Below, one piece after another: positions 1 through 7,908 of a stretch of 18,612 nucleotides of DNA. Both the position numbers and the translations under genes were made by a program. The DNA is taken from positions 1 to 18,612 of the forward strand of contig CAMIMK010000025.1 in assembly GCA_946221765.1 (NCBI GenBank). The letters are read 5' to 3'. The DNA comes from an uncultured Rhodovulum sp. (GTDB lineage Bacteria > Pseudomonadota > Alphaproteobacteria > Rhodobacterales > Rhodobacteraceae). Positions within the stretch are counted from its first letter, which is position 1. The number at the start of each line of letters is the position of its first letter. Under the pieces are notes generated by a model that had not been told where the DNA came from, did not search any database, and worked only from the letters and a program-made list of their open reading frames with translations.

Positions 1-122
1 ATGCCATCTTCGACCGCGTGGCCAACCCGCCGAAGGGCCGCGAGGGCGGCGGCGCCGGCAAGGACGGCGCGGCGGGTGAGGAGGGGGGTGGCCGGGGAGG
101 CGGGTTGGGGCACGTCAGTCAC
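1..122 (-). CDS. Alternative edge call: N-terminus of a Tat-exported protein (partial)
   Basis: On the minus strand a GTG codon at 122-120 (or another at 113-111) opens a frame that runs off the left edge. The translation includes PLLTRRAVLAGAAALAAL, which looks like a twin-arginine signal: Thr-Arg-Arg-x-Val-Leu, then an Ala-rich hydrophobic stretch. It would be the next gene in the direction of the sugar operon, 147 bases past the xylosidase stop codon. Against it: the hydrophobic core is followed at once by Arg-Arg, no good ribosome binding site is visible, and third-position GC is lower here than in the opposing HyuB-like frame. Only about 40 codons are visible, so no function can be assigned. 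It and the HyuB call are mutually exclusive alternatives. Confidence 0.25.
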   Translation of the reverse strand, partial: MTDVPQPASPATPLLTRRAVLAGAAALAALRRVGHAVEDG

Positions 123-137
123 TCTCGGGGGCCGGAT
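3..137 (+). pseudogene. Possible decayed 3' end of a hydantoinase B (HyuB/oxoprolinase) gene
   Basis: Read in the frame that begins at base 3, the left edge gives AIFDRVANPPKGREGGG followed by AGKDGAAG. This resembles, from memory, the C-terminal 'FDR.xNPP.GRxGG..G..G' stretch of N-methylhydantoinase B/oxoprolinase proteins (ATP-dependent hydantoin or oxoproline ring opening). About ten residues later comes GGGLGHVSHSR, which resembles the family's closing 'PGGGGLG' motif, so roughly 25-30 residues that usually separate the two seem to be missing. The first 24 codons all end in G or C; after about base 110 coding character fades, although the frame stays open to a TGA at 273-275. The gene would converge with the xylosidase gene. 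The opposite strand offers a rival reading (Tat signal peptide), so this is a weak call. Confidence 0.35.
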
Positions 138-154
138 CGGTCGGTCCTACACGA

Positions 155-217
155 CATCGGGCGCCCCGGACCGTCAACCCCGCTCGGGCCCGCCACCGGC
201 CGTCCCGGCGCCCGATG
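155..217 (-). terminator. Long-armed inverted repeat downstream of the xylosidase gene
   Basis: CATCGGGCGCC at 155-165 is matched exactly by GGCGCCCGATG at 207-217. The arms extend inward after a small internal loop by GGAC (168-171) with GTCC (202-205). The structure lies 53 bases past the stop of the sugar operon's last gene and could act as a transcript 3' end or processing block. There is no run of T after it on either strand, so it is not a canonical intrinsic terminator. The rest of 138-269 shows no convincing gene. Confidence 0.4.
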
Positions 218-269
218 GCCGAGATGTGAAGGGCGCCCTGCCTGCATCGCTCCCTCCGCCGTCCGCGTA

Positions 270-1943
270 TCATGACGAAGGCTGCATCCCCGTCCCGGAG
301 ATCCCTGCGCCGATCCCTCCAGGCCCGGCCATGGCGCATGGCCCATGAGCGCCCTGCGCCGGGAAATAGCCGAACTGGCTGAAGTCCGCGGGCGTGCCGC
401 GGCCGGAGGTGTCGAAGGCGGCCATGCCGACGAAGGTGCCGGTGAAGGAACCGTGCTCGCCCCGCCCGGCCTCGTCGGAGAGGAGGCTCGCGTCGAGCTC
501 CGGTCCCACGGCCTGCCAGTCGCCCCCGCTCCGCCAGTGGAACTGCTGGCGGGCGCCGTCGACGGTCACGGCCAGCTCGATCGGCCCGTCCGGCAGGGGG
601 AGGGACCGGGCCAGCGGGAAGGAGAGGCGGCCGTTCGGCCAGTCGGCCGGGCAACTCAGGATCTGGAGCACCCGGCCCGCGCCCTCCTCGGCGCTGATCG
701 CGAGAAAGTGGAATTTCGAGCGGTTGTAATAGGTGACGAGCCCCGCCGCCTGCTGGTAGCCCGTGGGGGCGAAGGCCGAGACCCGCGTCTCGGCGCGATA
801 GCGCAGGTGCTCCTGCCGGCGGGCGACGAGGGCCTGCTCGAACCAGCTGCCGATCGATTCCCGGCCGTGGAGACGCAGGCTGTCGCCGGTCAGCGTGAAG
901 ATCCGGTCGGGCTCGGGGGTGCGCAGCCACTGGAATTCGGCCGGCAGGGCCGGGCCGGTGAAGCGCCGGACGACCGGCTCGGCCGCCGCCCCTCCGGCAA
1001 CCCCGTCGATCTCGAGCGGCGGTACCTGCCCGCCGCCCGTCAGCCGCAGCCAGCCATCCGCGCCCCAGACACAGGCGGCGAGGCCGGTCTCGCGGCCGAG
1101 CGGACAGCGCCGCGTGCCCGGCAGCGGCCGGCCGCAGAGGAAGCTGTGATAGACCGCCCCCTCCTGCGTCTCGACGATCTGGCCATGGCCGACGCGCTGC
1201 AGCGGCGCATCCGGATCGTCCTTGGCCGTCATCAGGAAAATGTCGGGATGGAGCTCGTAGGGGCCGTGGAGCGCGCGTGACCGGGCCATGGTCACGGCAT
1301 GGTCGTATCCGGTGCCGCCCTCGGCGACCGTCAGGTAATACCAGCCCTGCCGCTTCCAGAGATGCGGGCCCTCGACCAGGCCGTGGGGCGAGCCCGGGAA
1401 GATGTTGCGCACCGGCCCGACCAGCCGCCGCTCCACGGGGTCGTATTCCTGCGCGAGGATCCCGTCGAAGGCCGGGTGCTTGGGGGCGCCGCCGACGCTG
1501 TCGGTCAGGTGCTTCCACTGCTGGTTCAGCAGCCACTTGCGCCCGTCGTCGTCGTGGAACAGCGATGGATCGAAGCCCGAGGAATTCAGGTAGACCGGGT
1601 CCGACCACGGCCCGGTGATCGTCGGCGCCGTGACCAGATAGTTGTGGGCATCCTTGAAGTTGCCGTCATAGCGCTTCACGTCGGTGTAGATCAGCCAGAA
1701 GAGCCCGTCGGCATGGCTGAGACAGGGGGCCCAGATGCCGCAGCTGTCGGGATTGCCGCGCATGTCGAGCTGGCTGGCGCGGATCAGGGGCCGGGCGACG
1801 AGCGTCCAGCGGGCGAGGTCGCGGCTCTGGTGGATCTGGACGCCGGGAAACCATTCGAAGGTCGAGGTGGCGACGTAGAAATCCGCCCCGACCCGGATGA
1901 TCGACGGATCGGGGTTGAAGCCCGGCAGGATCGGGTTCTGCAT
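270..1943 (-). CDS. xynB: GH43 beta-xylosidase (xylan 1,4-beta-xylosidase family), cytoplasmic
   Basis: This 557-aa protein matches five-bladed beta-propeller GH43 xylosidases, which release xylose (and in some members arabinose) from the non-reducing end of short xylo-oligosaccharides. The three expected carboxylates are present: base Asp12 in NPDPS, pKa-tuning Asp125 in GFDPS and acid Glu191 in EGPH. Residues about 325-525 form the C-terminal beta-sandwich typical of XynB-type enzymes. There is no signal peptide, so it should act in the cytoplasm on imported oligosaccharides, consistent with the ABC importer encoded upstream. The ATG overlaps the aldo/keto reductase stop by one base (TGATG), implying coupled translation; it is the last gene of the operon. 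After FGYFPAQ, where such enzymes normally end, there are about 27 Gly/Ala/Pro-rich residues, perhaps from loss of the original stop codon. An alpha-L-arabinofuranosidase activity cannot be excluded. Confidence 0.9.
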   Translation of the reverse strand: MQNPILPGFNPDPSIIRVGADFYVATSTFEWFPGVQIHQSRDLARWTLVARPLIRASQLDMRGNPDSCGIWAPCLSHADGLFWLIYTDVKRYDGNFKDAHNYLVTAPTITGPWSDPVYLNSSGFDPSLFHDDDGRKWLLNQQWKHLTDSVGGAPKHPAFDGILAQEYDPVERRLVGPVRNIFPGSPHGLVEGPHLWKRQGWYYLTVAEGGTGYDHAVTMARSRALHGPYELHPDIFLMTAKDDPDAPLQRVGHGQIVETQEGAVYHSFLCGRPLPGTRRCPLGRETGLAACVWGADGWLRLTGGGQVPPLEIDGVAGGAAAEPVVRRFTGPALPAEFQWLRTPEPDRIFTLTGDSLRLHGRESIGSWFEQALVARRQEHLRYRAETRVSAFAPTGYQQAAGLVTYYNRSKFHFLAISAEEGAGRVLQILSCPADWPNGRLSFPLARSLPLPDGPIELAVTVDGARQQFHWRSGGDWQAVGPELDASLLSDEAGRGEHGSFTGTFVGMAAFDTSGRGTPADFSQFGYFPAQGAHGPCAMAGPGGIGAGISGTGMQPSS

Positions 1944-2974
1944 CACGCCTCCTCGGACGACTTCGCCCAGAGATTGATCTGCTCCTCGTTGGCGAGGCCG
2001 TCGATTTCCGCGAGGTCTTCCGCCGTGAAGTCGAGGTTGTCGATCGCGCCGACGCAGTCCTCGACCTGCTCGGGGCGGGAGGCACCGATCAGCGCCGAGG
2101 TGATGCCGCCGCCGCGCAGCACCCAGGCGATCGCCATCTGCGCGAGGCTCTGTCCCCGGCGCGCGGCGATGGCCGCGAGGCCGCGCAGCGCCTCGAGGGT
2201 CTGCGGCGCGAGCATCCCCGGGGCGAGGCTCTTGCCCTGGGTGGCACGGCTTCCCGCCGGGATGCCGTCGAGATAGCGCGCGGTCAGCATCCCCTGCGCC
2301 AGCGGGGTGAAGGCGATGGAGCCGACGCCGAGTTCGGCCAGCGTTTCCCGGAGCCCGTCGCGCTCCACCCAGCGGTTCAGCATGTTGTAGCTCGGCTGGT
2401 GGATCAGGAGCGGCGTGCCGAGCCGCTCGAGGATCGCCGCCGCCTCGCGGCTCCGCGCGGAATTGTAGGACGAGATGCCGGCATAGCGTGCCTTGCCCGC
2501 GCGGACGATGGCGTCGAGCGCGCCCATCGTTTCCTCCAGCGGCGTGTCCGGGTCGAAGCGGTGGGAATAGAAGATGTCGACGTGGTCGAGCCCGAGGCGT
2601 TTCAGCGAAGCCTCGCACGAGGCCATCAGATATTTCCGGCTGCCCCACTCGCCATAGGGCCCGGGTCCCATCAGGTATCCGGCCTTGGACGAGATGACGA
2701 GTTCGTCGCGATGAGCGCGGAAATCCGTGCGCAGGATCTCGCCAAAGGCGGTCTCCGCCGCGCCCGGCGGCGGCCCGTAGTTGTTGGCGAGGTCGAAATG
2801 GGTGATGCCGAGGTCGAAGGCCCGCCGGCAGATCGCCCGCTTGGTGGCGTGGGGCGTGTCCTCGCCGAAATTGTGCCAGAGCCCGAGCGAGATTGCCGGC
2901 AGGCGCAGGCCGCTCCGGCCGCAGCGCCGGTAGGGCATGCGGTCATAGCGGTCGGGGGCGGGGGTCCAGGTCAT
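1943..2974 (-). CDS. Aldo/keto reductase, YghZ (L-glyceraldehyde-3-phosphate reductase)-like
   Basis: This is a 343-aa (beta/alpha)8 NADPH-dependent aldo/keto reductase. The catalytic tetrad is visible: Asp61 and Tyr66 in FDLANNYG, Lys97 in VISSKAGY and His138 in YSHRFD. The N-terminus (YDRMPYRRCGRSGLRLPAIS, then GLWHNFGE) and overall length fit the AKR14/YghZ group, whose E. coli member reduces L-glyceraldehyde 3-phosphate and methylglyoxal. The real substrate here is unknown; its place between a Gfo/Idh dehydrogenase and a xylosidase suggests a sugar aldehyde or keto-sugar. Its ATG overlaps the end of the Gfo/Idh gene by four bases (ATGA), and its own stop overlaps the xylosidase start by one base, so translation is probably coupled in both directions. 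Confidence 0.88.
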   Translation of the reverse strand: MTWTPAPDRYDRMPYRRCGRSGLRLPAISLGLWHNFGEDTPHATKRAICRRAFDLGITHFDLANNYGPPPGAAETAFGEILRTDFRAHRDELVISSKAGYLMGPGPYGEWGSRKYLMASCEASLKRLGLDHVDIFYSHRFDPDTPLEETMGALDAIVRAGKARYAGISSYNSARSREAAAILERLGTPLLIHQPSYNMLNRWVERDGLRETLAELGVGSIAFTPLAQGMLTARYLDGIPAGSRATQGKSLAPGMLAPQTLEALRGLAAIAARRGQSLAQMAIAWVLRGGGITSALIGASRPEQVEDCVGAIDNLDFTAEDLAEIDGLANEEQINLWAKSSEEA

Positions 2975-4122
2975 GCGCTCTGCTCCGGCAGGAGGAGGGC
3001 GCGCGCCTCTTCGGGCGGCAGCGGATCGGGTCGGGTGCAGGTGGTCTGCAGCGTCACGAAGTCGCCGGTCTCGCCCGAGGCGAGGATCGCCGTCAGGATG
3101 TCGAGCCCGTGGATCGTGCGGTCGAGCGCGCAGCGCGCCTCGCGCCCCTCGCGGATCGCCGCCGCCATGTCGGCGAGGCCGGCGCCGCGATAGTTGGCGA
3201 AGCCGCCGCTTGGCCGGTGGTCATTGGGGAGGCTGAAGGGATGTTCCCAGCCGCCGGCATCGACGATCTTGCCGTCGCGGCCCGCCGCCTCGACCGTGCC
3301 GCCGAACCAGTTCGGATCCGGGACGAACAGCGTGCCCTCGGTCCCGTAGAGCTCCATCGGCCCGTGGCGGTGCGCCCAGACGTCCCAGCTCGCCCCGAGC
3401 GTGACCGTGGCGCCGTTCGCGAACTGGAGCAGCGCATGGAGCGTGGTCGGCGTGCGCACGGGGATCTCCTCGCCCTTGCGCGGCCCGTCCGTGGTGATGG
3501 TGCGCGTCGGCGTCGCCATCCCGGACAGCGCGCCCACCCGGGTGACCGGCCCGAGCAGGTTGATGAGATTGGCGACGTAATAGGGCCCGAGGTCGAGGAT
3601 CGGCCCGGCGCCCGGCAGGAAGAAGAAGTCCGGGTTCGGGTGCCACATCTCCATGCCATGGCTCATGACATGGGCGGTGCCGCTGGTGATGGTCCCGACC
3701 GTGCCGGAATCGATCAGGCGCCGGGCGAGCTGGTGGGCGCCGCCGAGGAAGGTGTCGGGCGCCGAGCCGACCTTCAGCCCCTGCGCCTCCGCCGCCACCC
3801 GCAGCGCCAGCCCGTCCGCGAGACTGAGCGCGAGCGGCTTTTCGGAATAGACATGCTTGCCGGCCTCGATCGCGGCGAGCGAGACCGGGAAGTGCGCCTC
3901 CGGGATCGTGAGGTTGATGACGATGTCGATCTCGGGGTCGGCGAGCAGGGCATCGACGCTCTCGGCCCGGACGTTGAAGGCCTTGGCCTGGGCCGCGGCC
4001 GCTTCGGGGAAGCGGTCGGCGCAGGCGCGGATCTCCAGCCCGCGGAAGAGGGGGGTGAGGCGGAAATAGGCGGTCGAGATATTGCCGCAGCCGATGATGC
4101 CGACGCCAAGGGGGCTGGTCAT
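2971..4122 (-). CDS. Gfo/Idh/MocA family NAD(P)-dependent sugar dehydrogenase
   Basis: This is a 383-aa two-domain oxidoreductase. The N-terminal Rossmann fold starts at once with GVGIIGCGNIS (GxGxxG-type loop, residues 6-16). The family Glu-Lys-Pro motif is at 94-96, with Lys95 the expected catalytic residue. The second-domain motif reads LDLGPYY, with Asp177; the histidine found in many members is Tyr here, as I recall for a subset of the family. Members oxidise or reduce a ring hydroxyl of sugars, inositols or glycosides, often making 3-keto sugars. I chose the ATG at 4122 because the glycine loop follows directly and GAGGA sits upstream; a longer open frame upstream only overlaps the isomerase gene. 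It lies 11 bases after the isomerase and overlaps the reductase by four. The sugar acted on cannot be read from sequence. Confidence 0.88.
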   Translation of the reverse strand: MTSPLGVGIIGCGNISTAYFRLTPLFRGLEIRACADRFPEAAAAQAKAFNVRAESVDALLADPEIDIVINLTIPEAHFPVSLAAIEAGKHVYSEKPLALSLADGLALRVAAEAQGLKVGSAPDTFLGGAHQLARRLIDSGTVGTITSGTAHVMSHGMEMWHPNPDFFFLPGAGPILDLGPYYVANLINLLGPVTRVGALSGMATPTRTITTDGPRKGEEIPVRTPTTLHALLQFANGATVTLGASWDVWAHRHGPMELYGTEGTLFVPDPNWFGGTVEAAGRDGKIVDAGGWEHPFSLPNDHRPSGGFANYRGAGLADMAAAIREGREARCALDRTIHGLDILTAILASGETGDFVTLQTTCTRPDPLPPEEARALLLPEQSA

Positions 4123-4133
4123 TGGGATCTTCC

Positions 4134-4889
4134 TCAGGCGGTCTGCAACAGGGCGGCGATCGAGCGGGTGGCGAAACGCTCCGGGTCCTTCGGCCGGTCG
4201 TGCTCCAGGATGAAATGCCGGACCCGGGTCTGTTTCAGGGCCGCCAGCAGCCGCGGCCAGTCGACGGTGCCATGGCCGACATCGGCCCAGCCGTCCTCGT
4301 CGGCATTCTCGCCCTCGGGGGCGATGTCCTTCACATGTACTGCGGTCAGGCGGTTCCGCCAGGTGCCGATCCAGTGGAAGGGATCGGCACCGCCCTTGAT
4401 GAGCCAGGCGAGGTCGGCCTCCCATTCGAGATCCGGGCCGCCTTCGAAGATCGCCACCATCGGCAGGGTGCCGTCAGTGAGCGGCTCGAATTCGAAGGCG
4501 TGGTTGTGCCAGCCGAAGCCGAGCCCGGCGGTGCGATAGGGCGCGCCGGCCGCCTGCAGACGCTGGCCGAATTCGAGATAGCCGGCGCCGGTCGTGGGCC
4601 GCTCCTCGGCCAGCAGATAGGGGCAGTAGATCGTCGAGATGCCGAGGGCCGCGGCAATCTCCAGCACGCGGTCCGGCTCCTCCTCCAGCATCGCGAGGCC
4701 GAAATGCGCGGTCGGCATCGCGAGCCCGGTCTCGGAAAGGAGCGTCTTCAGCTCCGCGACCTGATCGGGATCGCCGTAGAGGGCGCCATACCCCTCCACG
4801 GCAGTATATCCGGCCTGCCGCAGCATCGGCAGGGTCTTCGCGAGCGGCATCTCGCGCGAGGAATAGAGCTGATAGGAGAAGTCGGTCAT
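4134..4889 (-). CDS. TIM-barrel sugar (phosphate) isomerase/epimerase
   Basis: This 251-aa protein belongs to the xylose-isomerase-like TIM-barrel (AP endonuclease 2) superfamily. Likely metal and substrate ligands are visible in family positions: His128-Asn-His130 with Glu133/Glu135 in GWHNHAFEFE, Glu155-Glu157 in LEWEADL, His185-Val-Lys187-Asp188 in AVHVKDI, a GHGTVDW loop at 205-211, and Glu229-His230. Members isomerise or epimerise keto-sugars, and related folds cleave keto-glycosides. A strong AGGAAGGA lies just upstream of the ATG. It is directly followed by a Gfo/Idh dehydrogenase, a pairing common in sugar-acid, inositol and 3-keto-glycoside pathways. There is no sign of export. The precise reaction is unknown; a keto-sugar epimerase, an isomerase and a lyase/hydrolase of a 3-keto intermediate are all possible. 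Confidence 0.82.
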   Translation of the reverse strand: MTDFSYQLYSSREMPLAKTLPMLRQAGYTAVEGYGALYGDPDQVAELKTLLSETGLAMPTAHFGLAMLEEEPDRVLEIAAALGISTIYCPYLLAEERPTTGAGYLEFGQRLQAAGAPYRTAGLGFGWHNHAFEFEPLTDGTLPMVAIFEGGPDLEWEADLAWLIKGGADPFHWIGTWRNRLTAVHVKDIAPEGENADEDGWADVGHGTVDWPRLLAALKQTRVRHFILEHDRPKDPERFATRSIAALLQTA

Positions 4890-4920
4890 CGGTGGTCCTT
4901 CCTGCAGGGGCGTGGGGCGA

Positions 4921-4942
4921 CCCGGGGATCGGGGGATCCGGG
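4921..4942 (-). other. Short hairpin between ATPase and isomerase genes
   Basis: In the 64-base gap between the ABC ATPase and the isomerase, CCCGGGGATC and GATCCGGG-like arms fold around a GGGGG core (GGATC/GATCC plus flanking CCC/GGG with one bulge). There is no T tract. It may mark partial transcript processing between the transport and catabolic halves of the operon, or mean nothing in such GC-rich DNA. Confidence 0.3.
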
Positions 4943-4953
4943 TGCCGGCCCGG

Positions 4954-6068
<1,115 letters not shown>

Positions 6069-6072
<4 letters not shown>

Positions 6073-6968
6073 CCCTTCACCGCCCCTGCGGCAATTCCGC
6101 GCACGAAGAGTTTCCCGGAAAAGAAGTAGACGACGAGGGGCACGAGGCCGGTCAGGATGGTTGCAGCCATGTTGACATTGTATTCCTTCACGCCCTGCAC
6201 CGAATTGACGATGTTGTTGAGCTGTACGGTCATCGGATAGGTGTCCGGCTTCGTGTAGACGACCCCGAACAGGAAGTCGTTCCAGATGCCGGTGACCTGG
6301 AGGATGATGGCGACGACGAAGATCGGCAGCGCCATCGGCAGCATGATCTTGAAGTAGATGCCCCAGAACCCGGCCCCGTCCACGCGCGCCGCCTTGAACA
6401 GCTCTTCGGGGACGGAGGTGAAATAGTTGCGGAACAGCAGCGTCAGGATCGGCATGCCGAAGATCGTGTGGACGATCACGAGCCCCCAGAGCGTGCCGTA
6501 GAGGCCGAGGTCGCGCAGCAGGATCACCAGCGGGTAGAGCATCACCTGATAGGGGATGAAGGCGCCGAAGATCAGGATGGTGAAGAACACCTCCGATCCC
6601 TTGAACCGCCAGTTCGCCAGCGCATAGCCGTTCACGCTGGCGATCATGATCGAGATCACCACCGAGGGCACGGTGATGCGGACCGAATTCCAGAAGCCCC
6701 GGCTGAGCCCGTCGCAGTTGAGCCCGGTGCAGGCCTCGGCCCAGGCCTTGACCCAGGGCTGGAAGGTCACCTCGACCGGCGGGGCGAAGATGTTGCCGAG
6801 CCGGATCTCGGGCATGCCCTTCAGCGAAGTCACCACCATCACGTAGAGCGGCAGCAGGTAGTAGGCCGAGATCAGGATCAGCGTGCCATAGAGGAACACG
6901 TTGCGCCGCGACAGCACCCGCTTCGGCCGCGCGCCGCGGGGGACGGTGGGGTCGGTGAGGTCAGCCAC
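6069..6968 (-). CDS. Carbohydrate ABC transporter permease (MalG-like)
   Basis: This 299-aa inner-membrane permease has six hydrophobic spans, the first being FLYGTLILISAYYLLPLYVM. The EAA loop that docks onto the ATPase is visible as EELFKAARVDGAGFWGIYFK, followed by IMLPMALP. The C-terminal segment LFVRGIAAGAVKG is the standard MalG-type ending. It starts with GTG, supported by GGAGGG about seven bases upstream and an 8-base overlap with the preceding permease gene. It forms the channel with the MalF-like subunit. An extended periplasmic loop between spans 1 and 2 (near VKAWAEACTGLNCDGLS) contains two cysteines that could form a disulfide; this is an inference. Confidence 0.95.
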
Positions 6969-7854
6969 GGCGGCGCCCTCCGAATTCGAGATAGGCCCAG
7001 GGCACGACGACGATCGCCACCGACAGCAGCATCATCGTCGAGGCCGCGAAGCCCTGCCCGAGGTTCTGGGCCAGGAACATGAAGTCGTAGACATATTTGG
7101 CCGGCACCTCCGAGGCCCCGCCCGGGCCCCCTCCGGTCTGGGCGACCACGAGGTCGTAGAGTTTCACGATGCCGCTGGTGATGATGACGAGGGTGGTGAT
7201 GAAGACCGGGCGCAGCATCGGGATGATGATGAAGGCATAGGTCTTCCAGGTGGGGATGCCGTCGACGCGCGCGGCCTTCCAGATGTCCTCGTCGATGCCG
7301 CGCAGTCCGGCGAGCATCAGGCACATGACGAGGCCCGTCCCCTGCCAGAGCCCGGCGATCAGCAGGCCGTACATCACGAGATGGGGCGCGTTCAGCGGGT
7401 CGAAGGTGAAGCTCTCCCAGCCGGTCCGCCGCACCATCGCCTGCAGGCCGAGGCCGGGATCGAGGATCCATTGCCAGACGAGGCCGGTGACGATGAAGGA
7501 GAGCGCGAAGGGATAGAGGAAGATCGTGCGGAAGGTGTCCTCGAAACGGATCTTCTGGTCGAGGAGCGTGGCGAGCAGGAAGCCGATGACGAGGCTGAAG
7601 ATCAGGCTCAGCAGACCGTAGACCGCAAGGTTCTCGATCGAGGTCAGCCACCGGCTCGAGGCCCACAGCCGCTCGTACTGTTCCAGCCCCACGAAGTTCA
7701 GCCGCGGCAGCAGCTTCGAGCTGGTGAAGGAATGCACGACCGTCCAGAGGGTGCCCCCGAGGAACACCACCACCGCGGTCAGGACCATCGGCGCCGAGGC
7801 GATCTTGGCGCTCAGGTTGCGAAAGGGCCGGCGCGGGCGTGCGGTTGCCGCCAT
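6961..7854 (-). CDS. Carbohydrate ABC transporter permease (MalF-like)
   Basis: This is a 297-aa permease with six predicted membrane spans, the first at APMVLTAVVVFLGGTLWTVV. The EAA-type coupling loop reads DEDIWKAARVDGIPTWKTYA, followed by IIIPMLRP. It lacks the large extra periplasmic domain of E. coli MalF, as in most sugar importers of this class. The ATG has a clear GGAGGA upstream. The gene lies 54 bases after the binding-protein gene, behind a stable hairpin, and overlaps the second permease by 8 bases. The N-terminus is basic (TARPRRPFRN), consistent with cytoplasmic orientation. Confidence 0.95.
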   Translation of the reverse strand: MAATARPRRPFRNLSAKIASAPMVLTAVVVFLGGTLWTVVHSFTSSKLLPRLNFVGLEQYERLWASSRWLTSIENLAVYGLLSLIFSLVIGFLLATLLDQKIRFEDTFRTIFLYPFALSFIVTGLVWQWILDPGLGLQAMVRRTGWESFTFDPLNAPHLVMYGLLIAGLWQGTGLVMCLMLAGLRGIDEDIWKAARVDGIPTWKTYAFIIIPMLRPVFITTLVIITSGIVKLYDLVVAQTGGGPGGASEVPAKYVYDFMFLAQNLGQGFAASTMMLLSVAIVVVPWAYLEFGGRRRG

Positions 7855-7877
7855 GAAGGTTCCTCCCCCCCGAGGAT

Positions 7878-7900
7878 GCGCGGGCGCCTGCGGCCCGCGC
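7878..7900 (-). other. Hairpin between binding-protein and permease genes
   Basis: GCGCGGGC (7878-7885) pairs perfectly with GCCCGCGC (7893-7900) around a 7-base loop, inside the 54-base gap after the binding-protein stop. No T tract follows, so it is unlikely to be a full terminator. Intercistronic hairpins at this point in sugar importer operons, as in malE-malF, stabilise the upstream mRNA and allow excess binding protein; that role is inferred here. Confidence 0.5.
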
Positions 7901-7908
7901 GCTGGCCG

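Noticed and set aside
1943..2648. A longer upstream start for the xylosidase, inside the aldo/keto reductase gene
   Set aside because: The added residues are an out-of-frame shadow of the reductase; MQNPILPGFNPDPS at 1943 is the normal GH43 beginning with its catalytic Asp.
2893..4539. A 548-codon plus-strand open frame opposite the Gfo/Idh and isomerase genes
   Set aside because: Low-complexity translation with no family motif; the opposite strand encodes two well-supported enzymes.
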